Below are positions 1 through 7,331 of a DNA stretch of 11,708 bases, piece after piece (position 1 is the first letter of the stretch; each line of letters begins with the position of its first letter). The notes beneath the pieces are model-generated. The model did no database searches. It saw nothing but the letters and a program-made list of their open reading frames with translations, and was not told the DNA's origin. The position numbers and the translations under genes are program-made. The DNA lies in the NCBI GenBank assembly GCA_023403475.1, contig JAEYEL010000077.1, forward strand, positions 1-11,708, read 5' to 3'. The DNA is from Actinomycetes bacterium (GTDB lineage Bacteria > Actinomycetota > Coriobacteriia > Coriobacteriales > Eggerthellaceae).

Positions 1-2550
1 GACAAAGGCCTGTTCACTAAGGAGCTGGAAGCCGCGCTTCTGGCAGGAGAAGTGGACATGTGCGTGCATTCCATGAAAGACATGCCCGGCGTTCTGCCCG
101 AAGGCTGCATGCTCGGCGCGATGCTGCCCCGCGCCGACGCGCGCGACGCACTCGTGTGCGGCCCGAACCTTCCGCATGCGCACAAGCTGGCCGACGTGGC
201 ATGCGGCGCACGCATAGGAACCGGCTCGCTGCGCAGGACGGCGCAGCTGCGCGCCCGTTACCCGCACATCGAGCCTTGCGAGATACGCGGCAACGTGGAC
301 ACGCGGCTTGCCAAAGCGGAAAGCGGCGCATACGACGGGGTGATTCTGGCTGTAGCGGGAATTTCGCGCATGGGCTTAAGCGATCGCATAGCGTGCGCTA
401 TCGACGTGGCAGACATGGTTCCCGCCGTGGGGCAGGGTGCCATAGGCGTCGAAGTGCGCCAAGGCGACGAGCGCGCGCGAACTCTATGCCGCGCCATCGC
501 CTGCACGGAAACCGAGGCGTGCGTGATGGCGGAGCGGCACATCCTGCGCGAGCTGGAAGGCGGCTGCCAGGTGCCGATCGGCGCGTTCGCCCGCAGAGAA
601 GGCGACACGTGCATACTCGATGCCGTGGTGCTTTCGCTTGACGGCACACGCCAAGCGCGCGCACACAAGGAAGCATCTCTTGCCGACACGCCTCGAAGGC
701 AACGGAGCCCGGAAGCAAGCGCACAGCACGGCGAAGCGAGCGAGTCGGATCTTGCCGATGTGTTCATGTCCCTTGCCGAGCGCGCCCTCGCCACGCTTCG
801 CGAACAGGAAGCCGAAAAAATCCTTGAGGAAATTCGAGGTACTGGTGCGCGCGATGCGGCAGCGCAAAACCCGCGCACCCGCGTGTACCTCGTAGGCGCA
901 GGACCGGGCGATATGGGTCTTATGACGCTAAAGGGGCTTTCCCTCGTACAGCGCGCCGACATCATAGTCTACGACTATCTGGCGAACCCCGCTCTTCTTG
1001 TTCATGCGCGCCCCGACGCGGAACTCATCGACGTGGGAAAGAAAGGGTTTTCGACCCACATCGGCCAAGAAGCCATCAACGCGCTTCTCGTGAGAAAGGC
1101 TCGCGAACTGGAAAAACGCACTGTAGACGAACCTCGCACCGATACCTCAGGCGCACCGCGCACCGGCGAAGCGCCCGCACCGCGCACCGACGCTTCGGGC
1201 GAACCCGTGCTCGTGCGCCTGAAAGGCGGCGACCCGTTCGTGTTCGGGCGCGGCGGAGAAGAGGCACTGGCGCTTGCGGAAGCGGGCATCCCCTTCGAAG
1301 TGGTGCCCGGTGTCACGAGCGGCGTGGCCGCACCCGCCTATGCGGGCATTCCCGTGACGCATCGCATGGTGGCCTCATCGGTCACGTTCGTCACCGGAAA
1401 CGAAGACCCCACGAAAGAAGAGACGGCGCTTGACTGGGACGCCCTTGCCCGCATGGGGAAAACCGGCGGCACGCTGTGCTTCTACATGGGCGTGAGAAAC
1501 CTTGAAGCCATCGCACGAAACCTCATAGCGCACGGCTTGCTCGAAGACACGCCCACAGCGCTCGTGCGTTGGGGAACCACCGCCAAGCAGCAAGTTCTTT
1601 TTGCGCCGCTTGCAGATGCCGCCGCCCGCGCCGCCGCCGCGAACTTCACCGCACCCGCCATTATCGTGGTGGGGCCGGTGGCAGCGATGCGCGACAAGCT
1701 GCGTTGGTTCGCTCGTGCGCCGCTCGCGGGAAAGCGCATCGTCGTCACGCGAGCGCGAGCGCAGGCAAGCGCCCTTTCAGACGAGCTTGCCGCCCTCGGT
1801 GCCGAAGTCTTCGAAATGCCTGCCATCGAGATAGGCGCGCCCGATTCTTACGACGCTCTGGATGCCGCCCTTTCTTGTTTGGAAACTTACGATTGGCTGG
1901 TGTTCACCAGCGCGAACGGTGTCGAGCGCTTCTTCGCGCGTCTTGCCGAGGGCGCATGCTTCCCCGAGTGCGCCCGCGACGCACGTGCACTCGCGCACGC
2001 GCGTATAGCCGCCATAGGGCCTGCGACCGCCTCCCAACTTGCGGCGCACGGCATCGTGCCCGACGTGGTGCCCAGCGAGTACCGCGCCGAAGCGGTGTTC
2101 GAGGCACTTGTGGAAAACGGGCTTACCGCAGAAAAGCGCGTGCTTATCCCGCGTGCACAGGAAGCCCGCGAGGCCTTGCCCCGCCTGCTCGCGTCGTTCG
2201 GCGCACAGGTAGACGTGGTGCCCGTCTATCGAACCGAACTGCCCGCAAGTTCTTCCGCAGACCGCACCCGCAGCCTTTTCGCCAGCGGAAACGTCGATGC
2301 CGTTACCTTCACTTCTTCATCGACGGTGCGCAATCTCCTAACGCTTCTAGGCGCCGAGGCGCACGAGCTCCTGCGCAGCATCGACCTGTTCTCCATCGGG
2401 CCGGTAACTACCGGCACGCTGGCCGAGCACGGTTTTTCGGGTGCGAACGTTCGCGAAGCGCCCGCCTACACCATTCCCCATCTGGTCGCCCTCATACGCG
2501 ACACCTACGACGCTGAAGGCGAAAGCAAAACTGGAAAGGACGCTTCATGA
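1..2550 (+). CDS. hemC-cobA-hemD: Trifunctional hydroxymethylbilane synthase / uroporphyrinogen-III C-methyltransferase / uroporphyrinogen-III synthase (5' partial)
   Basis: The frame is open from base 1 and has 849 residues in the window. The HemC part (about 1-280) carries VHSMKD, with Asp27 matching E. coli HemC Asp84, so roughly 57 residues are cut off upstream. It also has the dipyrromethane-cofactor motif LEGGCQVPIG with Cys189. The methyltransferase (about 294-572) has GAGPGD at 299-304, RLKGGDPFVFGRGG at 406-419 and VPGVTSG. The HemD domain (about 574-845) has IVVTRARAQ, VFTSANGV and IGPATA. Together they turn porphobilinogen into uroporphyrinogen III and methylate it to precorrin-2 in the cytosol. 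CobA-HemD fusions are familiar; the additional HemC is less common. A repeat-derived insert of about 30 residues splits the methyltransferase just before RLKGGDPF. The stop overlaps the ahbC start as ATGA. The domain calls are secure; activity of each domain is inferred. Confidence 0.96.
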   Translation, partial: DKGLFTKELEAALLAGEVDMCVHSMKDMPGVLPEGCMLGAMLPRADARDALVCGPNLPHAHKLADVACGARIGTGSLRRTAQLRARYPHIEPCEIRGNVDTRLAKAESGAYDGVILAVAGISRMGLSDRIACAIDVADMVPAVGQGAIGVEVRQGDERARTLCRAIACTETEACVMAERHILRELEGGCQVPIGAFARREGDTCILDAVVLSLDGTRQARAHKEASLADTPRRQRSPEASAQHGEASESDLADVFMSLAERALATLREQEAEKILEEIRGTGARDAAAQNPRTRVYLVGAGPGDMGLMTLKGLSLVQRADIIVYDYLANPALLVHARPDAELIDVGKKGFSTHIGQEAINALLVRKARELEKRTVDEPRTDTSGAPRTGEAPAPRTDASGEPVLVRLKGGDPFVFGRGGEEALALAEAGIPFEVVPGVTSGVAAPAYAGIPVTHRMVASSVTFVTGNEDPTKEETALDWDALARMGKTGGTLCFYMGVRNLEAIARNLIAHGLLEDTPTALVRWGTTAKQQVLFAPLADAAARAAAANFTAPAIIVVGPVAAMRDKLRWFARAPLAGKRIVVTRARAQASALSDELAALGAEVFEMPAIEIGAPDSYDALDAALSCLETYDWLVFTSANGVERFFARLAEGACFPECARDARALAHARIAAIGPATASQLAAHGIVPDVVPSEYRAEAVFEALVENGLTAEKRVLIPRAQEAREALPRLLASFGAQVDVVPVYRTELPASSSADRTRSLFASGNVDAVTFTSSSTVRNLLTLLGAEAHELLRSIDLFSIGPVTTGTLAEHGFSGANVREAPAYTIPHLVALIRDTYDAEGESKTGKDAS
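1129..1203 (+). repeat. 24-bp-period in-frame repeat inside the methyltransferase domain
   Basis: Codons for Pro-Arg-Thr recur at 1132, 1156 and 1180, exactly 24 bp apart. The 13-mer GCACCGCGCACCG is identical at 1153-1165 and 1177-1189. PRTD(T/A)SG is encoded at 1132-1152 and again at 1180-1200. The stretch encodes a charged, Pro-rich loop with no counterpart in ordinary methyltransferases, where the helix runs almost directly into RLKGGDPF. It probably arose by replication slippage. Confidence 0.85.
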
Positions 2551-3791
2551 TAGGAATATCCAAGCTGTACTGCGGTGCGGTGGAACCTTCCGACGTGCTG
2601 CGCTACAATCGCGAATCGGCCAAGCTGCCCAGCGAGCTTCTGCAGTTTTCCCGAGACAAGAAGCCCGTGGTCGTGTGGAACTGCACCCGCACGTGCAACC
2701 TCAAGTGCGTGCACTGCTACGCGGGAAGCGAAGGCAAGCTCTATGAGGGCGAGCTGACCACGGTCGAGGCGAAGGCCATGATCGACGACCTGGCGGCGTT
2801 CGGCGCTCCCGTGCTGCTGTTTTCCGGCGGCGAGCCGTGCGTGCGCCCCGACCTTGTGGAACTTATGCGCTACGCCAAAAGCCACGGCATGCGCGTGGTG
2901 CTTTCCACCAACGGCACACTCATCACGCCCGAGCTTGCGCAGCAGTTCGCGCAGGTGGGGCTTTCCTACGTGGGCGTGTCCCTTGACGGCGGGCCTGCCA
3001 CTCACGACAAGTTCCGGGGCGTTCCCGGATCGTTTGACCGCGCGCTCGCCGGCGTGCGCAATGCACGGGCGGCGGGCATCAAAGTGGGCCTGCGCATGAC
3101 CATCAACAAACGCAACTGGCGCGAGATAGACGACGTGTTCGACATCATGGAGAGCGAAGGCATAAAGCGCGCCTGCTTCTACCACCTGGTTTACACCGGG
3201 CGCGGCAGCGAGCTTATGGGCGAGGACTTGAGCCACGAGGAAACGCGCCAGGCCGTGCGGCTTATCATGGATCGCACGCGCGCTTGGTTTAACTGCGGCG
3301 GTGCGCCCGAGATACTCACCGTGGACAACCACGCCGACGGGCCGTTCGTGTACCTGGAACTTCTGCGGGAAGACCCCGCGCGCGCCGAAGAGGTGCTGCA
3401 GCTGCTGCAATGGAACAAGGGAAACTCCACCGGCTCGGGCATTTCGTGCGTGAGCTGGGACGGCGAGGTGTACGCCGACCAGTTCTGGCGACATTTCAGC
3501 TTCGGGAACGTGCGCACCCGACCGTTTTCGGAAATTTGGACGGACGTGAGCCGCACCACGCCCGAAAGCGAGCTTATGTTCCGCTTGAAGGACAAGCGCC
3601 CGTTCGTGAAAGGGCGCTGCACTTCTTGCCGTTGGCTCGATATATGCAACGGGAACTTCCGCGTGCGAGCCGAGGCCGCCACGGGCGACTTGTGGGCACC
3701 CGACCCGGCGTGCTATCTGACCGACGAAGAGATAGCCTTGCCGCAGCCGCCGCACACGGCACAACCGCCGGCGCATCCAGTTAGAAGTTAG
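2547..3791 (+). CDS. ahbC: AhbC, 12,18-didecarboxysiroheme deacetylase (radical SAM)
   Basis: This 414-residue protein is a radical SAM enzyme. The CX3CX2C cluster motif is TCNLKCVHC with Cys50, Cys54 and Cys57, followed by the SAM-binding FSGGEP. A C-terminal auxiliary-cluster region has CTSCRWLDIC and a later Cys near DPACY. The opening MIGISKLYCG, the block LLQFSRDKKPVVVWN and YTGRGSELM are, as I recall them, features of AhbC/NirJ-type proteins. Known AhbC removes the two acetate side chains of didecarboxysiroheme to give Fe-coproporphyrin III. The ATG overlaps the preceding stop by 4 bp and has AAAGGA 6 nt upstream. An extra Cys46 lies just before the cluster motif. AhbC is separated from AhbD by its N-terminal block and by the other radical SAM protein matching AhbD better. 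NirJ of heme d1 synthesis is the alternative, but no other nir genes are seen. Confidence 0.87.
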   Translation: MIGISKLYCGAVEPSDVLRYNRESAKLPSELLQFSRDKKPVVVWNCTRTCNLKCVHCYAGSEGKLYEGELTTVEAKAMIDDLAAFGAPVLLFSGGEPCVRPDLVELMRYAKSHGMRVVLSTNGTLITPELAQQFAQVGLSYVGVSLDGGPATHDKFRGVPGSFDRALAGVRNARAAGIKVGLRMTINKRNWREIDDVFDIMESEGIKRACFYHLVYTGRGSELMGEDLSHEETRQAVRLIMDRTRAWFNCGGAPEILTVDNHADGPFVYLELLREDPARAEEVLQLLQWNKGNSTGSGISCVSWDGEVYADQFWRHFSFGNVRTRPFSEIWTDVSRTTPESELMFRLKDKRPFVKGRCTSCRWLDICNGNFRVRAEAATGDLWAPDPACYLTDEEIALPQPPHTAQPPAHPVRS

Positions 3792-3799
3792 GAGACCCC

Positions 3800-4807
3800 A
3801 TGCCGCACGCAATCGCCACGGGAAGCTTCCCCGCCTATCGCCCGCGCCGCATGCGCATAAATCCCGTGCTGCGCAGCTTTATGCGCGAAACCTCGCTTTC
3901 CGCGCACGACCTTATATATCCCCTGTTCGTGGTGCCGGGAAAAAATGTGAAGGAGCCTGTTTCCCGTATGCCCGGGGTGTTCCACCACTCCGTGGACATG
4001 CTGCCGCAGGAACTCGATGAGCTGACCGCCTGCGGCGTGCGAGCCGTTATACTGTTCGGCATTCCTGCACACAAGGACGCCTGCGGCAGCGAGGCGTACG
4101 ACGAACACGGCATCGTGCAGCAGGCCGTCCGCGCCATCCGTGAGCATGCGCCCGAGATGCTCGTCATCACCGATGTGTGCCTGTGCGAATACACCGATCA
4201 TGGCCACTGCGGCGTGCTGGACGATGCCGGATACGTGAAAAACGACGAGACACTGGAGCTTCTTGCCGCCGAAGCCGTAAGCCACGCCCGCGCCGGAGCG
4301 CACATGGTGGCTCCATCCGACATGATGGACGGCCACATCGCGGCTCTGCGCAACGCGCTCGATGCAGCCGGATTTTCGAACGTGTCCATCATGGCCTACT
4401 CGGCGAAGTATTCCTCGGGCTTCTACGAGCCGTTTCGCGAGGCAGCCGATTCCGCGCCCTCATTCGGCGACCGGGCTACTTACCAGATGGATCCGGCGAA
4501 CGGCGACGAAGGCCTGCGCGAGGTGGCGCTCGACATACAGGAGGGTGCTGATATGGTCATGGTGAAGCCCGCGCTGGCCTACTTGGACGTGCTGCGGCGC
4601 GTGAAGGACACATTTTCCTACCCGACCGCAGCCTACAACGTTTCGGGCGAATACGCCATGGTGAAGGCCGCCGCCGAAAACGGCTGGATAGACGAACGGC
4701 GCGTGGTTCTGGAAACGCTTCTGTCCATGAAACGGGCAGGCGCCGATACCATCATCACCTACCATGCGAAAGACGCCGCCCGCTGGCTCGCAGAGGAGAC
4801 GCTATGA
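3800..4807 (+). CDS. hemB: Porphobilinogen synthase (5-aminolevulinate dehydratase)
   Basis: HemB condenses two 5-aminolevulinates into porphobilinogen. The 335-residue protein is of normal family length. The zinc-binding set lies in DVCLCEYTDHGHC (Cys127, Cys129, Cys137), so the zinc-dependent class is expected. The two active-site lysines are Lys203 in YSAKY and the Schiff-base Lys256 in MVKPALAYLD. TYQMDPAN is also present. The usual FYGPFR reads FYEPFR here, a small departure whose effect is unknown. The ATG lies 8 bp after ahbC, with GGAG at 3791-3794 as ribosome-binding site. The stop overlaps the ahbD start as ATGA. Placement of hemB between the two radical SAM genes shows that early and late steps share one transcript. 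Confidence 0.98.
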   Translation: MPHAIATGSFPAYRPRRMRINPVLRSFMRETSLSAHDLIYPLFVVPGKNVKEPVSRMPGVFHHSVDMLPQELDELTACGVRAVILFGIPAHKDACGSEAYDEHGIVQQAVRAIREHAPEMLVITDVCLCEYTDHGHCGVLDDAGYVKNDETLELLAAEAVSHARAGAHMVAPSDMMDGHIAALRNALDAAGFSNVSIMAYSAKYSSGFYEPFREAADSAPSFGDRATYQMDPANGDEGLREVALDIQEGADMVMVKPALAYLDVLRRVKDTFSYPTAAYNVSGEYAMVKAAAENGWIDERRVVLETLLSMKRAGADTIITYHAKDAARWLAEETL

Positions 4808-6084
4808 GCATGAACGGCGGCGGGCATCCGCACGGCGGCGGGCATCCGCACGGCGCCAGCCACACGGGCAGTGCGAAACGCTCGTACCGCCCTGGCGCAG
4901 GTGCGGCAGCGCGAGCATACGAGATGCGTACCGGAATCAAGGCGCCGCGCATCGTGGCCTGGGAGATAACGCGCTCGTGCAACCTTGCATGTGCACACTG
5001 CCGCGCCGCTTCGGAATACGGCGCATACGAGGGCGAGCTTTCGCTCGACGAGGCGAAGGCGCTCATCGACAATATCACCTCCATCACCGACCCCATCCTC
5101 ATCCTCACGGGCGGTGAGCCGCTTTTGCGCCCCGATATCTGGGACATTGCCGCATACGCGCGCGATGCGGGCGCCTACCCGGTCATCGGCACGAACGCCA
5201 CGCTTATCGACGATGCCGCAGCAAAGCGCATGGCCGATTTGGGCATTCCCCGCATCTCAGTATCGCTTGACTTCCCCACCGCCGAAGCCCACGACGGGTT
5301 TCGCGGGCAACCCGGCGCGTTCGAAGGCGCCCTGCGCGGCATCGAGACCGCCCGCGCCCACGGCGTAGGCGTACAGGTGAACACCACTATCACGAAAATG
5401 AACTGGCAGCTTGCCGAAGATATGCACGATCTGGCCGAGCGCGTGGGCGCCGAGGCATTCCACCCGTTTCTGCTCGTGCCTACCGGACGCGGAGAAGACC
5501 TGGTGGATGTGGAGCTTTCCCCCGAAGAATACGAAGAAGTGCTTTTGTGGGCCTACGGCAAACAGAAGACGTCGCCTTTGCACTTCAAGCCCACCGACGC
5601 ACCGCAGTATTACCGCATCATCCGCCAGCAGTCCGCCCTTGAAGGGCGAGCCGTCACAGCGGAAACCTACGGCATGGAGGCCATGACGCGCGGCTGTTTG
5701 GGCGGCATCACGTTCTGCTTCATCAGCCATGTGGGAGACGTGCAGCCTTGCGGCTACTTCGACATGCAGCTGGGCAACGTGCGGAAGATGCCGTTTTCCG
5801 AGATTTGGACGACCTCTCCTGTGTTTGACGACCTGCGCCACTACGATCGTCTCAAAGGGAAATGCGGGGCATGCGAGTTCAAGCGCGTATGCGGCGGCTG
5901 CCGGGCCCGCGCACTCGCCGCCACCGGCGACTATCTGGAAGAGGAACCGTACTGCGCCTATGTTCCCCGCACCCTACGCAAAGCAACCGGCGACGAACAC
6001 GTGAGCAATACGCCCAACACCGTCAAACATCCCGTGCAAAAACCGGCTTCCCCCTGCCCCCGGAGGTTCGCATGCGACCGCTGA
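4804..6084 (+). CDS. ahbD: AhbD, heme b synthase from Fe-coproporphyrin III (radical SAM)
   Basis: This 426-residue protein is a radical SAM enzyme with a SPASM/twitch-like C-terminal region. The CX3CX2C motif is SCNLACAHC (Cys59, Cys63, Cys66), followed by ILTGGEP. Auxiliary-cluster cysteines lie in PCGYF, CGACEFKRVCGGCRARA and a late YC. IVAWEITRSCNL, the RGIETA helix and LVPTGRGEDL fit AhbD, which oxidatively decarboxylates two propionates to vinyls, the last step to heme b. Before the core there is a His/Gly-rich N-terminus in which GGGHPH occurs twice. I chose ATG 4804, which overlaps the hemB stop and follows AGAGGAGA by 4 nt; a second ATG at 4810 is possible. The C-terminus has an about 40-residue tail beyond the cluster region and overlaps ahbAB by 13 bp. 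The radical SAM call is certain and the AhbD assignment strong. Confidence 0.89.
   Translation: MSMNGGGHPHGGGHPHGASHTGSAKRSYRPGAGAAARAYEMRTGIKAPRIVAWEITRSCNLACAHCRAASEYGAYEGELSLDEAKALIDNITSITDPILILTGGEPLLRPDIWDIAAYARDAGAYPVIGTNATLIDDAAAKRMADLGIPRISVSLDFPTAEAHDGFRGQPGAFEGALRGIETARAHGVGVQVNTTITKMNWQLAEDMHDLAERVGAEAFHPFLLVPTGRGEDLVDVELSPEEYEEVLLWAYGKQKTSPLHFKPTDAPQYYRIIRQQSALEGRAVTAETYGMEAMTRGCLGGITFCFISHVGDVQPCGYFDMQLGNVRKMPFSEIWTTSPVFDDLRHYDRLKGKCGACEFKRVCGGCRARALAATGDYLEEEPYCAYVPRTLRKATGDEHVSNTPNTVKHPVQKPASPCPRRFACDR
4816..4851 (+). repeat. Two 18-bp tandem copies encoding GGGHPH
   Basis: The 18-bp unit at 4816-4833 is repeated without a mismatch at 4834-4851. It encodes GGGHPH twice in the AhbD N-terminus. 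Being in-frame and identical at DNA level, it looks like a recent slippage duplication. The histidines could bind metal, but the sequence does not show that. Confidence 0.9.
6062..6066 (+). promoter_or_regulatory. Ribosome-binding site that fixes the ahbAB start
   Basis: GGAGG lies 5 nt upstream of ATG 6072. The reading frame is open much further upstream, with an ATG at 5862 inside ahbD. Homology to siroheme decarboxylases begins right after 6072, and this strong site supports that start. Confidence 0.8.
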
Positions 6085-7331
6085 GCGCGCGCCTGCTTGA
6101 CTGCATCCAGGCGGATTTCCCTTTGGAGCCGCGCCCCTACGACGTGTTGGCGACGCGCTTGGGCGCTTCGCCCGACGACGTGCGCACAGCGCTTGCCGGC
6201 CTGCGCGCTTCGGGCGTCGTTCGGCGCATGGGCGCGTCGTTTTCCTCGAAGCATCTAGGATACACGTCCACGCTCTGCGCGCTCGCCGTGCCGCCCGAAC
6301 GCGACCTCGACGAAGTGGCAGCCATCGTGAACGCGGTGCCCAACGTCACGCACAATTATGCGCGTCCGCACGCGTACAACCTATGGTTCACCCTCATCGC
6401 CCGCGACCGCAACGAGGTCGCCTCGCTCATGCGCCGCATCGTAGAAGAAACCGGCTGTTCTGATGCCTTGGAGCTTCCCGCAACCGCCCTCTACAAAATC
6501 CGCGTAGACTTCTCCTCGCTCCGCGCCCCTTCCGCCGAAAACGACGAACGCCCCGCACCCGCTGCGCTTGCGCCCGCTGTTCCGACTGAATCCGCCACGC
6601 ACGCGCACGCCGTTCCCATCGAGTGCCCGACCGTTGGCAATGGGCGAACATTCGATGCAAAGGGCGCTCTCGATGCAAAGGGCGCTCTCGATGCGGGAAA
6701 CGCGTTCGACCGGGCGCTCGTGCACTGGGCTCAAGGAGACATCGCGGCTTCCGGCGCGCACGACCCCTTCGCCGAGGCAGCTGCTGTCATAGGCACCGAA
6801 ACGGGGCTTTCCGTCAGCGAGAACGACGTGCTCGAACGTCTGCGCGCGTGGCGTGCCGACGGCACCGTAAGACGATTCGGCGCCATGGTGCGCCATCGCA
6901 AAATGGGCTTTTCCCTGAATGCCATGACCGTGTGGGACGTGGCGTGCGAGCAGGCCGATCAGGCAGGCCGCCTGTTCGCGCAAGCCCCTTGCGTGAGCCA
7001 CTGCTATCGCCGCCCGAAAGCGCAGAGATGGCCTTACAACCTCTACACCATGGTGCATGCGAAAAGCCAGCGGCAGCTCGACCAGGCAATAGCCGGCTTA
7101 CGTCGAATTGCCGCGCAAGCCGGCATCGTCGCGTCTGAGCCGCTCGCGCTCATCTCCACCAAGGAATACAAGAAAACCTCGATGCGCTACTTCGCGGAAG
7201 ACGATGCGCGCATCGAAAACGCCGTTGCCACGCACGGCTCCCTCGGCGCCGAAGACGCAAACGCGTCCGCGCCCGAAAGCGCAAAGCGCAACCCACATGG
7301 GGTCGAAGCAAACGAAAGGAAGCCTTTATGA
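6072..7331 (+). CDS. ahbAB: Fused siroheme decarboxylase AhbA-AhbB (Lrp/AsnC-type fold)
   Basis: The protein has 419 residues in two halves. The first (about 1-150) has a winged-helix region with GVVRRMGAS and the AhbA-type signature NYARPHAYNLWFTL (Asn95 onward). The second (about 211-377) has GTVRRFGAMV, the AhbB-type HCYRRPKAQRWPYNLYTM (His310 onward) and KTSMRYF. Known AhbA and AhbB are separate, paired subunits that remove the two acetate carboxyls at C12 and C18 of siroheme. Here they are one chain, comparable to the NirDL fusion of heme d1 synthesis. A 60-residue Ala/Pro-rich linker (151-210) includes a tandem DAKGAL repeat. A disordered-looking tail follows residue 377. The stop overlaps hemL as ATGA. 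AhbAB fits better than NirDL because AhbC and AhbD are adjacent and no other nir gene is seen. Confidence 0.9.
   Translation: MRPLSARLLDCIQADFPLEPRPYDVLATRLGASPDDVRTALAGLRASGVVRRMGASFSSKHLGYTSTLCALAVPPERDLDEVAAIVNAVPNVTHNYARPHAYNLWFTLIARDRNEVASLMRRIVEETGCSDALELPATALYKIRVDFSSLRAPSAENDERPAPAALAPAVPTESATHAHAVPIECPTVGNGRTFDAKGALDAKGALDAGNAFDRALVHWAQGDIAASGAHDPFAEAAAVIGTETGLSVSENDVLERLRAWRADGTVRRFGAMVRHRKMGFSLNAMTVWDVACEQADQAGRLFAQAPCVSHCYRRPKAQRWPYNLYTMVHAKSQRQLDQAIAGLRRIAAQAGIVASEPLALISTKEYKKTSMRYFAEDDARIENAVATHGSLGAEDANASAPESAKRNPHGVEANERKPL
6653..6694 (+). repeat. 18-bp tandem repeat in the AhbA-AhbB linker
   Basis: Two identical 18-bp units (6653-6670, 6671-6688) are followed by a partial third copy. 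They encode the run DAKGAL-DAKGAL-DAG in the inter-domain linker. The unit length matches the AhbD N-terminal repeat, but the sequence is unrelated. Confidence 0.9.

Noticed and set aside
2505..3812. Long minus-strand open frame (435 codons)
   Set aside because: It mirrors ahbC in high-GC DNA, has His/Ala/Arg-rich unstructured translation and no motif.
5862..6071. Upstream extension of the ahbAB frame to an ATG at 5862
   Set aside because: It lies inside ahbD in another frame, shows no family similarity, and the GGAGG site and homology both point to ATG 6072.
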